Positions 46,010 through 56,785 are shown, counted from the first letter of the stretch. The stretch: DNA of 64,000 nt from Aspidiotus rigidus (GCA_035079385.1 JAVHKY010000059.1:1724001-1788000), one strand, 5' to 3'. Notes: generated by a model not told the origin, from the sequence alone. Translations and numbers: made by a program.

Positions 46010-47030
46010 CCAAAATGTTTTACTTGAAAAAAGACGAAGTACAAGAATATTTTTGGACTTGAAAATTTTTTTCAAGATATTTTACTTAAAAACGACCGAC
46101 GTACCAAAATATGTTTGGAGTTCGAAAATCAAAAATTCTTTGAAATATCCTACTTGAAAAATCGACCAAGTCCGAGAATATTATTGGACCTCGAATATTT
46201 TTGAAGGTAATTCACTTGAAAAAAAGACAAAGTACCAGAATATTATTGCACTGATAATATTTTCCTGGATGATTTACTCAAAAAAAGCAACAGAGTCCGA
46301 GATTAATACTGGACTTGAAATATGTTTTGTGGTATTTAACTCGAGAAAACGACAAAGTACAAGAGTATTTTTGGACTTGGAAAATTTTTTTAGTATTTTA
46401 CTTGAAGGAAACAACAATTTTTTGAAGCATTTTACTTAAAAAAAAGGACAAAGTACCAGAATATTATCAGACTTGGAATATTTTCCTGAATGATTTACTC
46501 AAAAAAACGACCGAGTCCGAGATTAATACTGGACTTGGGATATTTTCCTGGATGATTCACTCAAAAAACAACTGAGTTTGAGAATAATTTTGTGCTTGGA
46601 ATATTTTTTGAAATATTTTCTTCCAAAAACAACCCAAGAACAAGAACATTTTGGACTCGGAAAATTGTTTTGAGATGTTTTACTTGAAAAAACAATCAGT
46701 TATATCTCAGAAAATATTGTAAGTCAAAAAATGATCCAAAACTTTATTTTTTTGAGAGAGATCACGAGAAATATTCCATGCTCAAAAATATATTCTGGTA
46801 CTTTCTTGTTTTTGTCATTTTCTCGCGTAAAATATCTCGAAGAATATTCCGAGTCTAATATTATTCTTGAACTTCGTCACTTTTCAAGTAAAATATCCTG
46901 GAAAATATTCTTATACTTTGTTGTTTTTCTAGGTCAAATACCTTGAAACTAAAAAAATTTTCCAAGTCCAAAAATATTCTTGTACTTCGTCTTTTTTTCG
47001 GGTAAAACATTTTGGAAAATTTAATATTCA
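46010..47030. repeat. 62-bp tandem repeats in two opposed orientations
   Basis: Units contain ACTTGAAAAAACGACAAAGT, CCAGAATATTATTGGACTTG and AATATTTTCCTGGATGATTT variants. Orientation flips near 46700, forming the core of the foldback. Confidence 0.7.
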
Positions 47031-47134
47031 AAGTCCATACAGGTCCAAGGACCCACGGTCCAAAGCATGAATACAAGACGCAATACCGCGCAACGCGAGC
47101 GTGCGAACGCAAAAACTTCGAAGACTCGTGGAAT

Positions 47135-47399
47135 TGATCGTTTCAAAATTGATAACACATTTTTGTTTACTTTCGTTTTGGCGGAGATATTACATGTAAA
47201 ACACCTCTATTTTGAAAAATTCAAGGTGACCATTTCTAAAAGAACATTTCAATGGCTACAACTTTTGTTCTTGGCAATTTTTCGTGAAACTCTTTCATTT
47301 TTGGGCAAAACTTGAAAACCACTTATTCCCCATATGCAAGTATAGCTTCCTACCAAAACGAAAGTAAACAAAAATGTGTTATCAATTTTGAAACGATCA
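47135..47399. mobile_element. 265-bp MITE nested in the foldback's right arm
   Basis: The terminal inverted repeats are 47 bp and perfect by reading (47135-47181 and 47353-47399, starting TGATCGTTTCAAAATTGATA). The left arm of the host foldback shows the uninterrupted site near 45890 and so proves insertion. At most a 2-bp AT duplication is seen. Confidence 0.8.
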
Positions 47400-47441
47400 A
47401 TCAACTTCCCTCCCAATGTGGCGTGAAATACCGACTCGTGG

Positions 47442-48264
47442 AATCTTCATTTTTCCAAGAATGTTACTTGCCTCGTTAGGGATGTTAGAAGGGAGGAAAA
47501 ACAGTAAAAAGGAAAAAAACGTCAAAATCTCGAAAGGTAGATGAAAGGTGTTCTTTTTAAAGTAACCTTTCCTGAAACAGTTTTCCTTATAAGACTCCTC
47601 TAAACTGTAATTATTAATTCACTCGGTAGACCGAATAAAGATAAGGGCATCAGGTACAACCTCAATTCGATGCATCAATTTCAAATCTGCTTATCCCAAG
47701 ATTCTTACTTAAACCTAACAAACTACCTATAATTCTACTAACCCCGCAATTTACCGCTCCCTCTTTCTAGAAATACTCCACTCTTTTTCCAATACGACCC
47801 ACGGCTGTCTTCAATTACTCGCATCAGGCCGCAATACTGAAAATTGACAACGCTATTCAAAAGGGCGATGTTTACCTTCCTTTTTCCCTGAAATCGAATA
47901 CTATAATTCACAATTAATGACTTTAACGCGGCATTGCAAAGTTTAGTATTCCGGCCTTATAATTGAAGACGGCCGTGGTACGACCCTTTGTTTCATCGAT
48001 GTATCAAAAATCGAAAACCGTGTCAGTTTCGCATTTTCAATTGGCAACATAGATCTTTTCTCATCGGCATACCAACTATGTATATCAATCATAACAGCCG
48101 AAGTCCACTCTGTCCAAGTCATTTTTCAATGCTTGGAAAACCAGAGATGTCATAACGAAATTCAAAACTTTCATTTCGGTATACTTTTTCGTTATTCGGA
48201 GATTTTTTATCATAAAGAAATTATTCTGAGTTTCGTTATCAACTTTCATTTCCGGTACATACTA
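47442..48264. other. gene-free stretch
   Basis: No gene or repeat recognised. Confidence 0.4.
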
Positions 48265-48440
48265 CTGCAGTACAAAGTTAAATTGACGTAGGCTACGTAT
48301 GTGCGAAAAAGAACGATCACAGAAAAGTATCATCAAAAAGAATATAAAAATGTGTTCGAAAGACATTAAGATCGCTTGAGGTGCTCACTTATAGCAATTT
48401 CCTACGCAGAATTCAGATACGGTACATTTTTCACCTCGAT
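48265..48440. mobile_element. partial MITE related to 32169-32549
   Basis: Starts CTGCAGTACAAAGTTAAATT and shares CGATCACAGAAAAGTATC, AGATCGC and GGTACATTTTTCACCTCG with the left half of the element at 32169. The right terminal repeat is missing. Confidence 0.65.
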
Positions 48441-48458
48441 AATTATTACTTTGTTGAT

Positions 48459-48575
48459 CTGCCGTACAAAGTTGAATTGACGTATATGCAGATAATGAAT
48501 ACAGGGAAAAGAGGTTATGGGTGTACTTGATTTAGCCTCTTTTTCTCGTATTCATTATTCAACTTTGTATGGCAG
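48459..48575. mobile_element. 117-bp MITE of the CTGCCGTACAAAG family
   Basis: The ends CTGCCGTACAAAGTTGAAT and ATTCAACTTTGTATGGCAG are inverted. The interior is a further palindrome (AATGAATAC and AAAAGAGG with inverses). Confidence 0.75.
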
Positions 48576-48589
48576 AGATGGAAGGAGGT

Positions 48590-48935
48590 ACCTAGGTCAG
48601 AAATAAATTTGAAAAATCGAAGGGTTTTCGGGTCGGCGGCTCTGAGAGGGGTAGAGAATTGTAGATTGATGGCTTCTAAGTGTTGGATATTTCTGAATAT
48701 TTGAAAAGATAATGATTGATGTCGCCTTTAGAAGAATTTTCTGCATGCAGGGGACATAGATGAGATTCGGAAAGATTTAAACGTTTTAGGTGAGCGGAGA
48801 GTCGATTGTGTCCAGAACGAAGACGTCTGAGTTGAACTGTAAGGGAGCGGGGAATATCGTTAAAAATATCGGAAGTAGAGTTATTTCGTTTAGGAATGAA
48901 AGAAGGTCTGCGAAGTCCTGTGCATCAAAATGGTG
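48590..48935 (-). pseudogene. fragment of a second I/R1-group non-LTR element, RNase H C-terminal region
   Basis: The minus strand encodes DIPRSLTVQLRRLRSGHNRL, SAHLKRLNLSESHLCPLHAE and KGDINHYLFKYSEISN, which aligns with DISRSLIVKISHLRFGHNRL and following in the element at 10441-11217. It is clearly diverged and ends in a stop. It is cut on its 5' side where the Penelope-like remnant starts. Confidence 0.8.
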
Positions 48936-48960
48936 GATGAAATCAAGGTCGAAATGAAAA

Positions 48961-49225
48961 TACACTCAAGAGAGTAAAAATGCAAAAATAGAAATTACTC
49001 GCGCGAGTATAAGGAAAATTACAAAAACCACAGAAACAATTTCGAAAAACGAAGCGCTTTCGGTTAAAAAACCATCTTCAGCGAGAACAAAAAGGCAAAA
49101 AACCGCAGAAACAATTTAACCGAAAGCGGTTTCGTTTGTCGAAAAAAGTTTCTACGGTTTTTGCAATTTTCCTTAGGTAGGTACTCTCGTTCTGCTTTTG
49201 TATTTCTACTCTCTTCAGTATATTT
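48961..49225. mobile_element. Penelope-like terminal-repeat remnant in foldback form
   Basis: The left half (CTCAAGAGAGTAAAAATGCA on) and right half (ending GTATTTCTACTCTCTTCAGT) are inverted, as in PLE1 and PLE2 termini (GAGAGTAACGAACAAATACC in PLE1). It carries a hammerhead-like core but no coding region. It lies in or next to the non-LTR fragment, as PLE1 lies in a non-LTR element. Confidence 0.6.
49054..49083 (-). ncRNA. hammerhead ribozyme-like core, intact boxes
   Basis: On the minus strand CG-CTGAAGA-T-GGTT-loop-AACC-GAAA-GCGC. CUGAAGA fits the CUGANGA box, GGTT/AACC forms stem II, GAAA follows, and AGC/GCT can make a very short stem III. One extra U separates the first box from stem II. 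Hammerhead motifs with very short stem III are known in Penelope-like terminal repeats, where they probably act as dimers. Confidence 0.6.
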
Positions 49226-49734
49226 TAATTCTGAATAGCTGTACTTTACCTTAGGCCTAGAGGATCGAATTGATTTCAAAATCAAAGTCGCTTATCTCGT
49301 ACGTGTCTTCTTTCATATTATGTAGTGGGAATACTTTAATAGCACGCCGTGCAAAATAAATTTGAACGCCGCGGGGGTGAGACGTCGGGGAAAAAGAGAG
49401 AACACCGAATGAAACAGAATTGCACGCCGAGAAAAAAAAGAGAAAAAAAAAGGCGCTTCGCGCCAATCGCTTTCATTTTCAACTAAGTTGAAATCTTAGT
49501 GCGTGGAACACGGAAAATTATTAATTGTTTTATTTTTGGATGAATTACTTCCTTTATGAATTTACCTTCATAATTGTTGCGCTCTGAAATCAGTGTCGAA
49601 TATTAGGAACAAGATTTTGTACTTAACGAGTGATAATTTAATCGCACAAGAGAAATGTTCGCTGCAAAAAGCGGAATTTTAAAGAAAAAAATTGTATGAA
49701 ATCGATGCTCACTGAACAATTTGCTATGATATGC

Positions 49735-50602
49735 AGCATACTTTGAAACTTTCAACATCACTGTCTGGGAATTGTTTTGATAATATTTTCAAACATTCTA
49801 ATGTTGAAGGTACATTTTTTAAATCTTTCAAGAACCAAAGACGTCACACACATTACAAACAAAGCCAAAAGGATTCTCTAGAAATTTCTTCTCAAAATTT
49901 AAATTGGATTTCAAATACAAGGAACTCCAAGATTCATTTTCTTGAGGGCTATTTCTAGCACATGCTGCTCCATCATTTAAGAGTCCTACTGACACATTCT
50001 TGTTTGATTCCAATAACTTTTTTTCTTAATCGATAACGCTGTTTTTTCATACATTCAACTCTCTGTTCTTTTCTAATTTTTTTTACAATTATTACTCAAA
50101 ATTTCTGAGACTATCTTTAGCCGTTTCATTACATTATCATCACCAGGTAGCTCTACCAATACATTCTCGTTTGCTTGCAATAACTTTTTATTCATCCTAT
50201 ATTTCTGAACTCTTTCACGATTCAATTTTCTCTTCTTCTCTAAATTCTCTTCGCAATTATCAATCACAATTTCTGAGACTAATTTTGACCGTTTTGTTGA
50301 ATCAATATTGTTATCACCAGGTTGCTCTACCGATATATTTTCGTTTAATTGCGATAACTTTCTTTTCATTCGATATTTCTTATTTCTTTCACGACTCAAT
50401 GGTCTCTTCTTATCTAAAAGCTCGTCTGTTTTTTTTTTGACTCTTGTAATTTTATTCTCATTCTGTATTTTCTACATCTCTCTCGATTCAACTGTTTTTT
50501 TCTTTCTACATCATCCTTCATATCGAAAAGCTGTGAAGCAGAACTTTTTGGCTTTTTTACCCGATTTAAATCATAATTTTCTTCTTCATCTGTGGAGTTC
50601 AT
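49735..50602 (-). pseudogene. Helitron-like protein N-terminal relic
   Basis: Four basic repeats of the form LNRERxxKYRMxxKL occur: KKQLNRERCRKYRMRIKLQE, LSRERNKKYRMKRKL, LNRERVQKYRMNKKLLQ and, in another frame, CMKKQRYRLRKK. They are separated by acidic linkers. Downstream, NPFGFVCNVCD breaks by frameshift and continues LWFLKDLKNVPSTLECLKIL. The VCxVCD-x-LWF pattern is what I recall from N-terminal regions of arthropod Helitron helicase proteins. No Rep or helicase domain remains. Family assignment is from memory, so moderate. Confidence 0.5.
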
Positions 50603-50961
50603 TTTTCTGATTAAATTATTGAAAATAAGTAGCCAGCTGAAAAAATTAAGAACGCATCAACAACTGGATCGCTACTAAATCAAATATCAAAAAAGAAATT
50701 CTATTTTTACCATCTTAGGGTGCAACTTCAAATAAAACCTAGAGTGGGAGAATGAAAAATCTCTTTTTGTACCTGCGAGAAATATGTACACCCTCCCTCT
50801 TCATCCCCGTTTTCATTCTTCGCCCCTATGAAAGGTTTTTTTTAAACTCCTTTTGATATCTTAAGAAGGCATCAACAACTGAATCGCTACTAAATCCTTT
50901 TACCCGACCTCTTCATCTCTGTTTTAATTCTTCGCCCCCATGAAAGGCAAAAAACTTTTAA

Positions 50962-51344
50962 CAGGGAACCTGTTTTATGGGGGGCTATTTGAGAAATCTG
51001 GCGTGCGCCGTGCGCCGTCCAGCGAAATACTTGGAAAAATTTCGACTCTCGAGCTATATATGATAGGAGAGGGACTTAAAAAAATTTCGACTCTCGAGCC
51101 ATATATGATAGGAGAGGGACTTGGAAAACTTTTGACTCTCGAGCTATATATGATAGGGGACAAATTTTCCCAAGTCTCCCCCTATCATAAATAGCTCGAG
51201 ATTTGAGAAATACTTGGACTTTCAAACTACATTATACTAGGCTTATTTTACATCTAGGCCTTCTTTATACTAGCTTTATCTAGGTCTAGGCTTCCTTGAA
51301 TTTTCAATACCAAATCCTATTTGACTCATAAAACAGGTTCCCTG
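50962..51344. mobile_element. 383-bp TIR element, deletion derivative of the element at 61517-63131
   Basis: Ends CAGGGAACCTGTTTTATG and its exact inverse (18 bp). The left subterminal part (GGGGGGCTATTTGAGAAATC, GGCGTGCGCCGTGCGCCGTC) matches the inverted right end of the large element near 63060-63120. The right part (AAGCCTAGACC-type and GGATTTGGTATTGAAAATTC, inverted) matches the large element's left end. About three 45-bp minisatellite units fill the middle. Confidence 0.8.
51025..51200. repeat. 45-bp minisatellite, three to four units
   Basis: Regular 45-bp units of GACTTGGAAAAATTTCGAC and CTCGAGCTATATATGATAG, within the TIR element. Confidence 0.8.
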
Positions 51345-51479
51345 CGTTCCTCGTTTAACTTCGTTAAGGAAGCCGTCGTTTTTTTTTTTTTTTAATACCT
51401 TTTGATACCTGAGTCACCTTTTGTTTTTTTTTTTTCAATACGTTTTAATACCTGAGCCTAAGAGCATGTCGATTTCAGC

Positions 51480-51911
51480 GTCGTCTTTTTCGAGCATTAC
51501 AGAGGACACGATTTTTCGGTTCACACCTAGGCCAAAGACGTGTTCCTCGGCAAAAAATCGTTCATACTTGAAGCAGTACATCAATGGGATGTAGGATGGA
51601 AACTACCGATTCTTATGGGAGACGCGCGAGTAATGCTATAACTTCAGACTGTATCGCCGTTTTGGGGAGAGCCAGATGTGTGGCTCATGTGTAATTTTCA
51701 TGTAGTCCAAAACAACGAAACATACTTGAAAACAGTGAGTAAAGGTGACCGTAAAAATTTGAAGGACGATATCGAAGCATTACATCTTTGTGAAAATGAA
51801 GACACCTTTCAAAAAGCGTCGAAATTATTTTTGAAAAAGTGGAAACGTAATACAAACGCGTCCTTCAAAATCTACAAAACCGTTGATGATTCAATAGAAT
51901 TATTTAATTAG
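51480..51911 (+). pseudogene. MULE-type transposase fragment
   Basis: The frame reads AVHQWDVGWKLPILMGDAR, an in-frame stop, then FWGEPDVWLMCNFHVVQNN and LKDDIEALHLCENEDTFQKA. MGDA followed about 25 residues later by MCNFH matches the D and C/H motifs of Mutator-like (MULE) transposases. Terminal inverted repeats were not found. The frame ends at 51911. It is a relic. Confidence 0.6.
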
Positions 51912-53850
51912 GCCTACCTATTATTGTTTCAGTTTCAAACATTTATTGTACATTCGCCATTTTCAACAGAAGTTATAATTTTTCTGCCATTTTATACCTT
52001 AACATTATATATGCGGAAATTGTGATTTTAAAACTTTCATTTCTAGGCGTTGAATATATTCCGAGGCGTGTATTGTTTTCTTAGTCGTGCCATTTCATTC
52101 GCAAGGCGTGCATTTTTTTTCAAGTAGCCGTTCACCCTTTCCGGCGTGCAGTTCCATTTCTCGGGGCTTGCTGAAAAATGCATGCCGTATGTAATGAAGA
52201 TACAGGCACGTATCGTCTTCTTTCCTTTTTTCGTTATCACTCAGTTAACCGAGATAATAATATTAATTTTAAACTCCTCTTTCTAACTCGTTAGCTATAT
52301 TCCGGTGTACTTTCATGAGTACACCTGGGTAACCCGTATGAATACGTCGTTATCTTTTAGTGTCCTGCAGCGCAGTTTGTGTATCAATGTTTGAGTATTT
52401 ATCATCGAAGAAAATTATCTTCGAATGAATAGAAAATCATCCACAATAATCAAAATTAAATCCTCATGCCTGGTACGACAACACGTCGAATGATTGCACC
52501 GTAGGTACTTGCAAGAGACGTTGCTGAATTCAAAAAGCCTTTCAATCTACTCAGTGATAATATTTGATCTCTAAACGTTGTATACCTATCAGAAGAAAGT
52601 TATATGCGGGTTTCACAGATATTCGGGATCAATTTTTATCTATAATATTAACGATTAGCCATTGAAATAAAGCCACGTTTTTGATAGAATCCTCGTACTT
52701 TGGTCATGTCAGAAAATGATTTCTAAAGAGAACGAGATAATTCTGTTACTTTCCGCACGTCCAAACGTAGCACGCGAGTTTATAATCCACCTTTCTAATT
52801 CAACCCATAATGTTTTTTAGAAAGGTTCAATTGGAGGCTGTATGGAAATAGAATTGAAAAGTTTCCTTAATTCACTTCGAAGTCATCGAAAATTCGTCAA
52901 TTTTCTGACGTTGTAAAATTTTTTTAAAGCAAAAATTCGGATTTCTATTCCCATACCGACTTCGGTTGGATTTTTCTGTTCAATAATGTCAGAACTTGAA
53001 AAAAAAATCCGATGGAGAATAGAGCTTTGAGAAACTTTTTCGCGAAGTCATTCCTCGTTATTTTTTACAAGGACCACCCATGTACGCCCAATAAGCGTCG
53101 CGTAAACGAGTCTTACAAACTATTAGGGGAGTGTACCCGCAACCTATGTATTACCATTCAACGAGCGACTAACGAGCGGACACACCCTTCAGACTTCCTA
53201 AATATTATTATCATTTTTATTTATTTAAGAGGCCATATCTACTATTAAAAAATAATGTCAAGTATTTGTTTTAAATCACTGTGATTCATGTGTGATTTGG
53301 AAGTTGCAATTTTTAAATATTTTAAAAATGAAATTAACGAGCCATAAAAAACTGGAGACAATAAGGATACGGTGTTATAGAAATAGGTGAATTGGGGGTA
53401 GTTCCTCGTGCGAATGACTTTTTATGATTGTTTGAGGAGTTTGTGAGGCAGGGAGAGACTGCATGGTAAAGCTGGAGATTTTGGGAGCTGGGTAAGAGAA
53501 GAAATGTTGAACGGGTAGCTTACCAGCATTACGGTAAAGGTATGAAGAAAATAAGATGCATAAAAAAAAAGAAAAGAAATTTATGCGAGCGAGCCTATAG
53601 TCCCGGTATTGTACGTTCTCTACAAAACGGAGTCCGCACCTTTCTTTAGCAGCCACTATTCTAAACGTGGGGGTTATTCGCGTTCAGGTACTCATAAGTG
53701 ACTCATACATGAACCCTTCCTATCAACGTTGAAAAAAGTCCGAGCTTCATCATGAATAAGTCATTCTGCTCTGTACCCCTGGTCCAAAGGTTGCCGTAGA
53801 GATAATTAAAGAAACACAAGACAATAATCTTGTTTGCATATATATTTATA
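51912..53850. other. gene-free stretch
   Basis: No gene supported. Around 52050-52210 several GGCGTGC/GCACGCC motifs recur, echoing 49350-49430 in the other orientation. The frame at 53375-53656 (-) is without family features. Confidence 0.4.
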
Positions 53851-54748
53851 AGAACAGATACGAGTTATCATTGGCTCACTTAGCAATCGAAATTGAGGAA
53901 GACGTTGATAATGTCTAATGATGACAGAATACTCAAAGAGTAGAGTAAACGATAATTACTAATTACAAAGACCGCAGATATAAAGAAGAAGATGCGAGAT
54001 CTTTCGGTTAACGAACCATCATCGGGCCAAGTTAGAATGCCACTGACCCAGATACGACTCATAAAACAGAATACCAACGAGATCAGGATTGAACGAGCGA
54101 GCCCTCGCGAGGTGACTCAAACTCGTAAACCAATTCAACTAAACCTTCGTCGGGAAAAAACCTGTTGAGTACGGTAACATCGTCACTGTTCAGATGACGC
54201 ACTATTTCAATATATTTTCCAACGCAACGCGCTTGAAGTAAGAATTCTCCTTGTGGAGAAGGGTAGCCGAACCTTCTTTGAAACTATGACCACTGGAGAC
54301 AAGGTGGTCCGCAAAGGCCGAATCACCCAAATTACCTTTCTTCCAGGCCTTAAGCTGCTCCTCTACTCGAATTCCAAGCTGGCGACCCGTCTCGCCTATA
54401 TATACGCCGTTACAATCCTTGCACTCCAATTTGTACACCCCGCTCCTCTCCCCCCGCGGGATGGGGTCCTTTAGCCTAACAAACAAACCCTTCACAGTAG
54501 TGAGGTTATAAAGTACAGGCCTGAAGCCAAAGGGGCGGAGGACAGGAGTCAGCTTGGATGAAAACTCACCCAAACGGGAGCCTGATCCAACGTAATCTCT
54601 TATATCATTACCATTCAGATCGCGGGGGAGGGAAGTGGTAGAATCAAGGCCCTTCCTCGTAAGTTTTTTACGGACCATACGGTCAATGTCCAAGTTGACC
54701 TCTTTCGCAGCGGCCAAGTGCTTAATGGTCGCCAGCTCCTTTTGGAAA
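53851..54748 (-). repeat. PLE2 left inverted arm with GIY-YIG coding fragment
   Basis: Encodes on the minus strand (54202-54748) a second copy of the C-terminus: VNLDIDRMVRKKLTRKGLDS, GVYKLECKDCNGVYIGETGR and FADHLVSSGHSFKEGS, then LENILK and stop. Differs from the right arm by an indel in the region after RDLNGND. Confidence 0.85.
53992..54030 (-). ncRNA. hammerhead-ribozyme-like motif, PLE2 left arm
   Basis: On the minus strand CCCGATGA-T-GGTT-loop-AACC-GAAA-GATCTC. Stem II and GAAA are kept; the CUGANGA box has C for U at its second position. The right arm has lost the motif by a deletion of about 40 bp near 56948. Confidence 0.5.
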
Positions 54749-54770
54749 CGTCCATTCCAGGCTCTCTAGT

Positions 54771-56785
54771 TTGCTTCCGCCAGGTGAGTTCGATCGGTTT
54801 ATTCGGAAGGTTAATGAGGATTGCTGGGATTTTAAGGTTGAGCTCAAAGCCAAAAAAGAAAAGAAAATTTCCTCCCTTTTGAACTCCAAGGCTATTGCCC
54901 TCAAAAATATTTGTGCTAATAATGGTGTTGTTCAAAATTTCCAGCCCCGCATTATTAATTACACCCAGACGCAATTCTCGCAAGATGAAACGTATTTGTT
55001 GGAGAAGGGTCTAAAATTTGGCCTACCTCCCCTTCCTAAAGATGAAACTCTTGCTAATGTCGTTGCCGACCTGACCATAAAAATTGGTCCCGGCGTGAAT
55101 ATTCAATCAGCTTGCGCTGAACTAGTCCGCGACACCCCCCTCCCTCGTATAAACAATTACGCATGTGAGGTGATAGATAATCTGAGGAGGAAGGTCAGGG
55201 ACCAGGGATTAATCCTTACTAAAGCCGCCAAGGGTAACGCGATCGTAGTTCTGGAGAAATCCTCCTACGTTACCAAGGTTCAAGAAGTTCTCATTCAGTG
55301 TGGAGCTATTGAAAATAGCTCTTTTAACTTTCCTAACTACGTCAAAGAGGTTAGGAAAGTTGTGAACGGGAGTGAGTTTATCATACGTAAAAAGTTCTTC
55401 GCTCAAAAAAGCCCTGCTCGTACCTAACCCTGTTCCCCCCCTCCTCTATGGGTTGCCAAAAGTTCACAAGATAAATACTCCTATGCGGCCTGTCGTCTCC
55501 TACGTCTCCTCCCCTGCCTATTTTCTGGCCAAGTTCTTGGATCGTTGGTTCAAGTCTCGAATTGAGTACGAGTCCCCCTACTCCGTTAAAAATTCGGTTT
55601 CTCTGGCCGAGAGGCTCAAAAATGTTACCTTGCCTCCGGGTACTAGCCTCTGCTCATTTGATGTAGCCGGCCTCTTTCCCAACATACCGAAGGCCCATAC
55701 TATGCTGTATATGGGTGAACTACTTGTAAAGTTCAACATTCCTCATAACGAGATACAGGAATTTTTTGGCCTCCTTAATGCGTGCTGGTCCCCTAACTTC
55801 TGTAAGTTCAATGGGAAATTTTACGAGTTCCCTGAGGAGGTAGGCATCCCCATCGGCTCTCCCTTGGGCTCTCTCGTTTCGGAGATATTTATGTCCAGAT
55901 TTGAGGTTGACTTGTTTTCCTCTGGCCAAGTGATACTGAGTCACATCCACTACTGGCACCGATATGTGGACGATATATTATATGCAGCTCCTTGGTGAGC
56001 TTCTTCAGTATCTGAATAAAATGTATCCCTCCATAAAATTCACTACAGAAATTGGAGGTTCTTCCATAAACTTTCTGGATCTCACTATCTCTGATAGAGA
56101 TGGGGACCATGAATTTGCGATATTCAGGAAGGATACTTCGACCGATACAGTTGTCCACGGATCGTCCTTCTGTCCATTTTCTCATAAGATCGGTGCCTTC
56201 AATAGTTATATTCCTCGACTGACTAGCATTCCGCTACGTCAACCAGCTTTCCAAAAGGAGCTGGCGACCATTAAGCACTTGGCCGCTGCGAATGAGGTCA
56301 ACTTGGACATTGACCGTATGGTCCGTAAAAAACTTACGAGGAAGGGCCTTGATTCTACCACTTCCCTCCCCCGCGATCTGAGTGGTAATGATAATAAGAG
56401 ATTACGTTGGATCAGGCTCCCGTTTTTGGGTGAGTTTTCATCCAAGCTGACTCGTGTCCTCCGCCCCTTTGGCTTCAGGCCTGCTTTTTATAACCTCACT
56501 ACTGTGGAGGGTTTGTTTGTTAGGCTAACGGACCCCATCCCGCGGGGGGAGAGGAGCGGGGTGTACAAATTGGAGTGCAAGGATTGTAAGGGCATATATA
56601 TGGGCGAGACGGGTCGCCAGTTTGGAATTCGAGTAGAGGAGCACCTTAAGGCCTGGAAGAAAGGTAATTTGGGTAATTCGGCCTTTGCGGACCACCTTGT
56701 CTCCAGTGGTCATAGTTCGGCTACCCTTCTCCACAAGGAGAATTCTTACTTCAAGCGCGTTGCGTTGGAAAATATATTGAAATAG
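54771..56785 (+). pseudogene. PLE2 reverse transcriptase / GIY-YIG endonuclease
   Basis: Three frames. 54771-55427: N-terminal region with GLKFGLPPLPKDETLANVVA and LTKAAKGNAIVVLEK. 55372-55998: LLYGLPKVHKINTPMRPVVS, CSFDVAGLFPNIPKA, GIPIGSPLGSLVSE and catalytic WHRYVDDILYA. 55964-56785: INFLDLTIS, thumb, then the endonuclease GVYKLECKDCKGIYMGETGR and FADHLVSSGH. Frameshifts fall near 55385 and 55985. The frame extends further toward the N-terminus than PLE1 and defines the missing part there. The final stop follows LENILK. Confidence 0.9.

Larger units (their letters stand above)
45852..47441. mobile_element. 1.6-kb foldback element with internal repeats
   Basis: Inverted ends: CACGAGTTGGTATTTCACGC through GGGAGGGAAGTTGATT on the left and the same in reverse on the right, interrupted on the right by a nested MITE. 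The inner arms (about 45898-46010 and 47025-47130) share CGCACGCTCGCATTGCGCGG and TTGTATTCATGC in inverted form. The centre is filled by about 15 diverged 62-bp units with GGACTTGGAATATTTTCC and TTTTACTTGAAAAAACGAC, in one orientation up to about 46700 and the opposite after. Open frames in it are repeat artefacts. Confidence 0.75.

Noticed and set aside
45833..47315. Frames 45833-46075, 46731-46946, 46861-47112 and 47067-47315
   Set aside because: All lie within the foldback and its 62-bp repeats on both strands.
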